5,472 bases of DNA from Proteobacteria bacterium UBA1858 (GTDB lineage: Bacteria; Pseudomonadota; Gammaproteobacteria; UBA4575), in contig DDIE01000081.1 of assembly GCA_002338385.1 (NCBI GenBank), forward strand, positions 1 through 5,472. The letters run 5' to 3'. The notes beneath the pieces were generated by a model. It saw only the letters and a list, made by a program, of their open reading frames with translations. It was not told where the DNA came from and searched no databases. The position numbers were made by a program, and so were the translations under genes. Shown piece after piece: positions 5,411-5,472 of the stretch. The number at the start of each line of letters is the position of its first letter. Positions within the stretch are counted from its first letter, which is position 1.

Positions 5411-5472
5411 CGTGACCCAAGCCTGAACTGAACGGATATGTACATGCACTTTATTTTTGTTCGAACTTAAAA
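5411..5472 (+). other. Short region after blh, no gene recognised
   Basis: These 62 bases hold a CTGAA-CTGAA direct repeat (5423-5432), the palindrome ATGTACAT (5438-5445), a T-rich stretch (5450-5460) and the palindrome GTTCGAAC (5459-5466). A weak GGGT/ACCC pairing (5399-5402 with 5415-5418) spans the blh stop. None makes a convincing intrinsic terminator. The only + strand ORF is ten codons from ATG 5438 and has no coding features. Whether the operon continues cannot be told. Confidence 0.4.

Noticed and set aside
5438..5470. Ten-codon ORF and T-rich stretch after blh as a small gene or terminator
   Set aside because: It is too short, lacks a clear ribosome binding site, and no GC-rich stem precedes the T-rich stretch.
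5351..5472. Minus-strand open frame entering from the right edge as the end of a convergent gene
   Set aside because: Its translation is not recognisable and its stop would fall inside blh, so it is more likely a chance open frame.

Overview
The window carries the end of a proteorhodopsin gene followed, on the same (+) strand, by a complete retinal-supply operon: crtE, crtI, crtB, crtY and blh. The organisation (proteorhodopsin next to crtEIBY-blh) is typical of marine photoheterotrophic bacteria. The forms of the rhodopsin helices F/G and the Crt proteins suggest a marine gammaproteobacterium, or a lineage that received this cassette by transfer. The taxonomic call is an inference; no rRNA or housekeeping gene is present to fix it.

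Layout: 1-178 is the C-terminal end of proteorhodopsin, including the retinal-binding lysine. Its last codons form a tandem 18-bp duplication. 179-296 is the only sizeable intergenic gap; it holds a strong 12-bp hairpin without a U-tract, two small dyads and the crtE ribosome binding site. From 297 to 5410 there is almost no non-coding DNA. crtE and crtI overlap as TGATG, crtI and crtB are 13 nt apart, crtB and crtY abut with no gap and in the same reading frame (TGA then GTG), and crtY and blh overlap by 10 nt. 5411-5472 is a short tail with no recognisable gene and no convincing terminator.

How the genes work together: CrtE makes geranylgeranyl diphosphate, CrtB condenses two of these to phytoene, CrtI desaturates phytoene to lycopene, CrtY cyclises lycopene to beta-carotene, and the membrane enzyme Blh cleaves beta-carotene to two retinals. 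Retinal then binds the lysine of the rhodopsin encoded just upstream to give a light-driven ion pump. No idi gene lies in the window.

The overall system is well known, so the window as a whole is not a new system. The items worth a second look are local. They are the in-frame crtB/crtY stop-start junction preceded by a hairpin and a histidine-rich CrtB tail, a slippery A8 tract whose -1 frame ends exactly on the crtB start codon, the duplicated rhodopsin C-terminus in which one base change makes the stop, and the terminator-like hairpin separating the abundant rhodopsin message from the enzyme genes.
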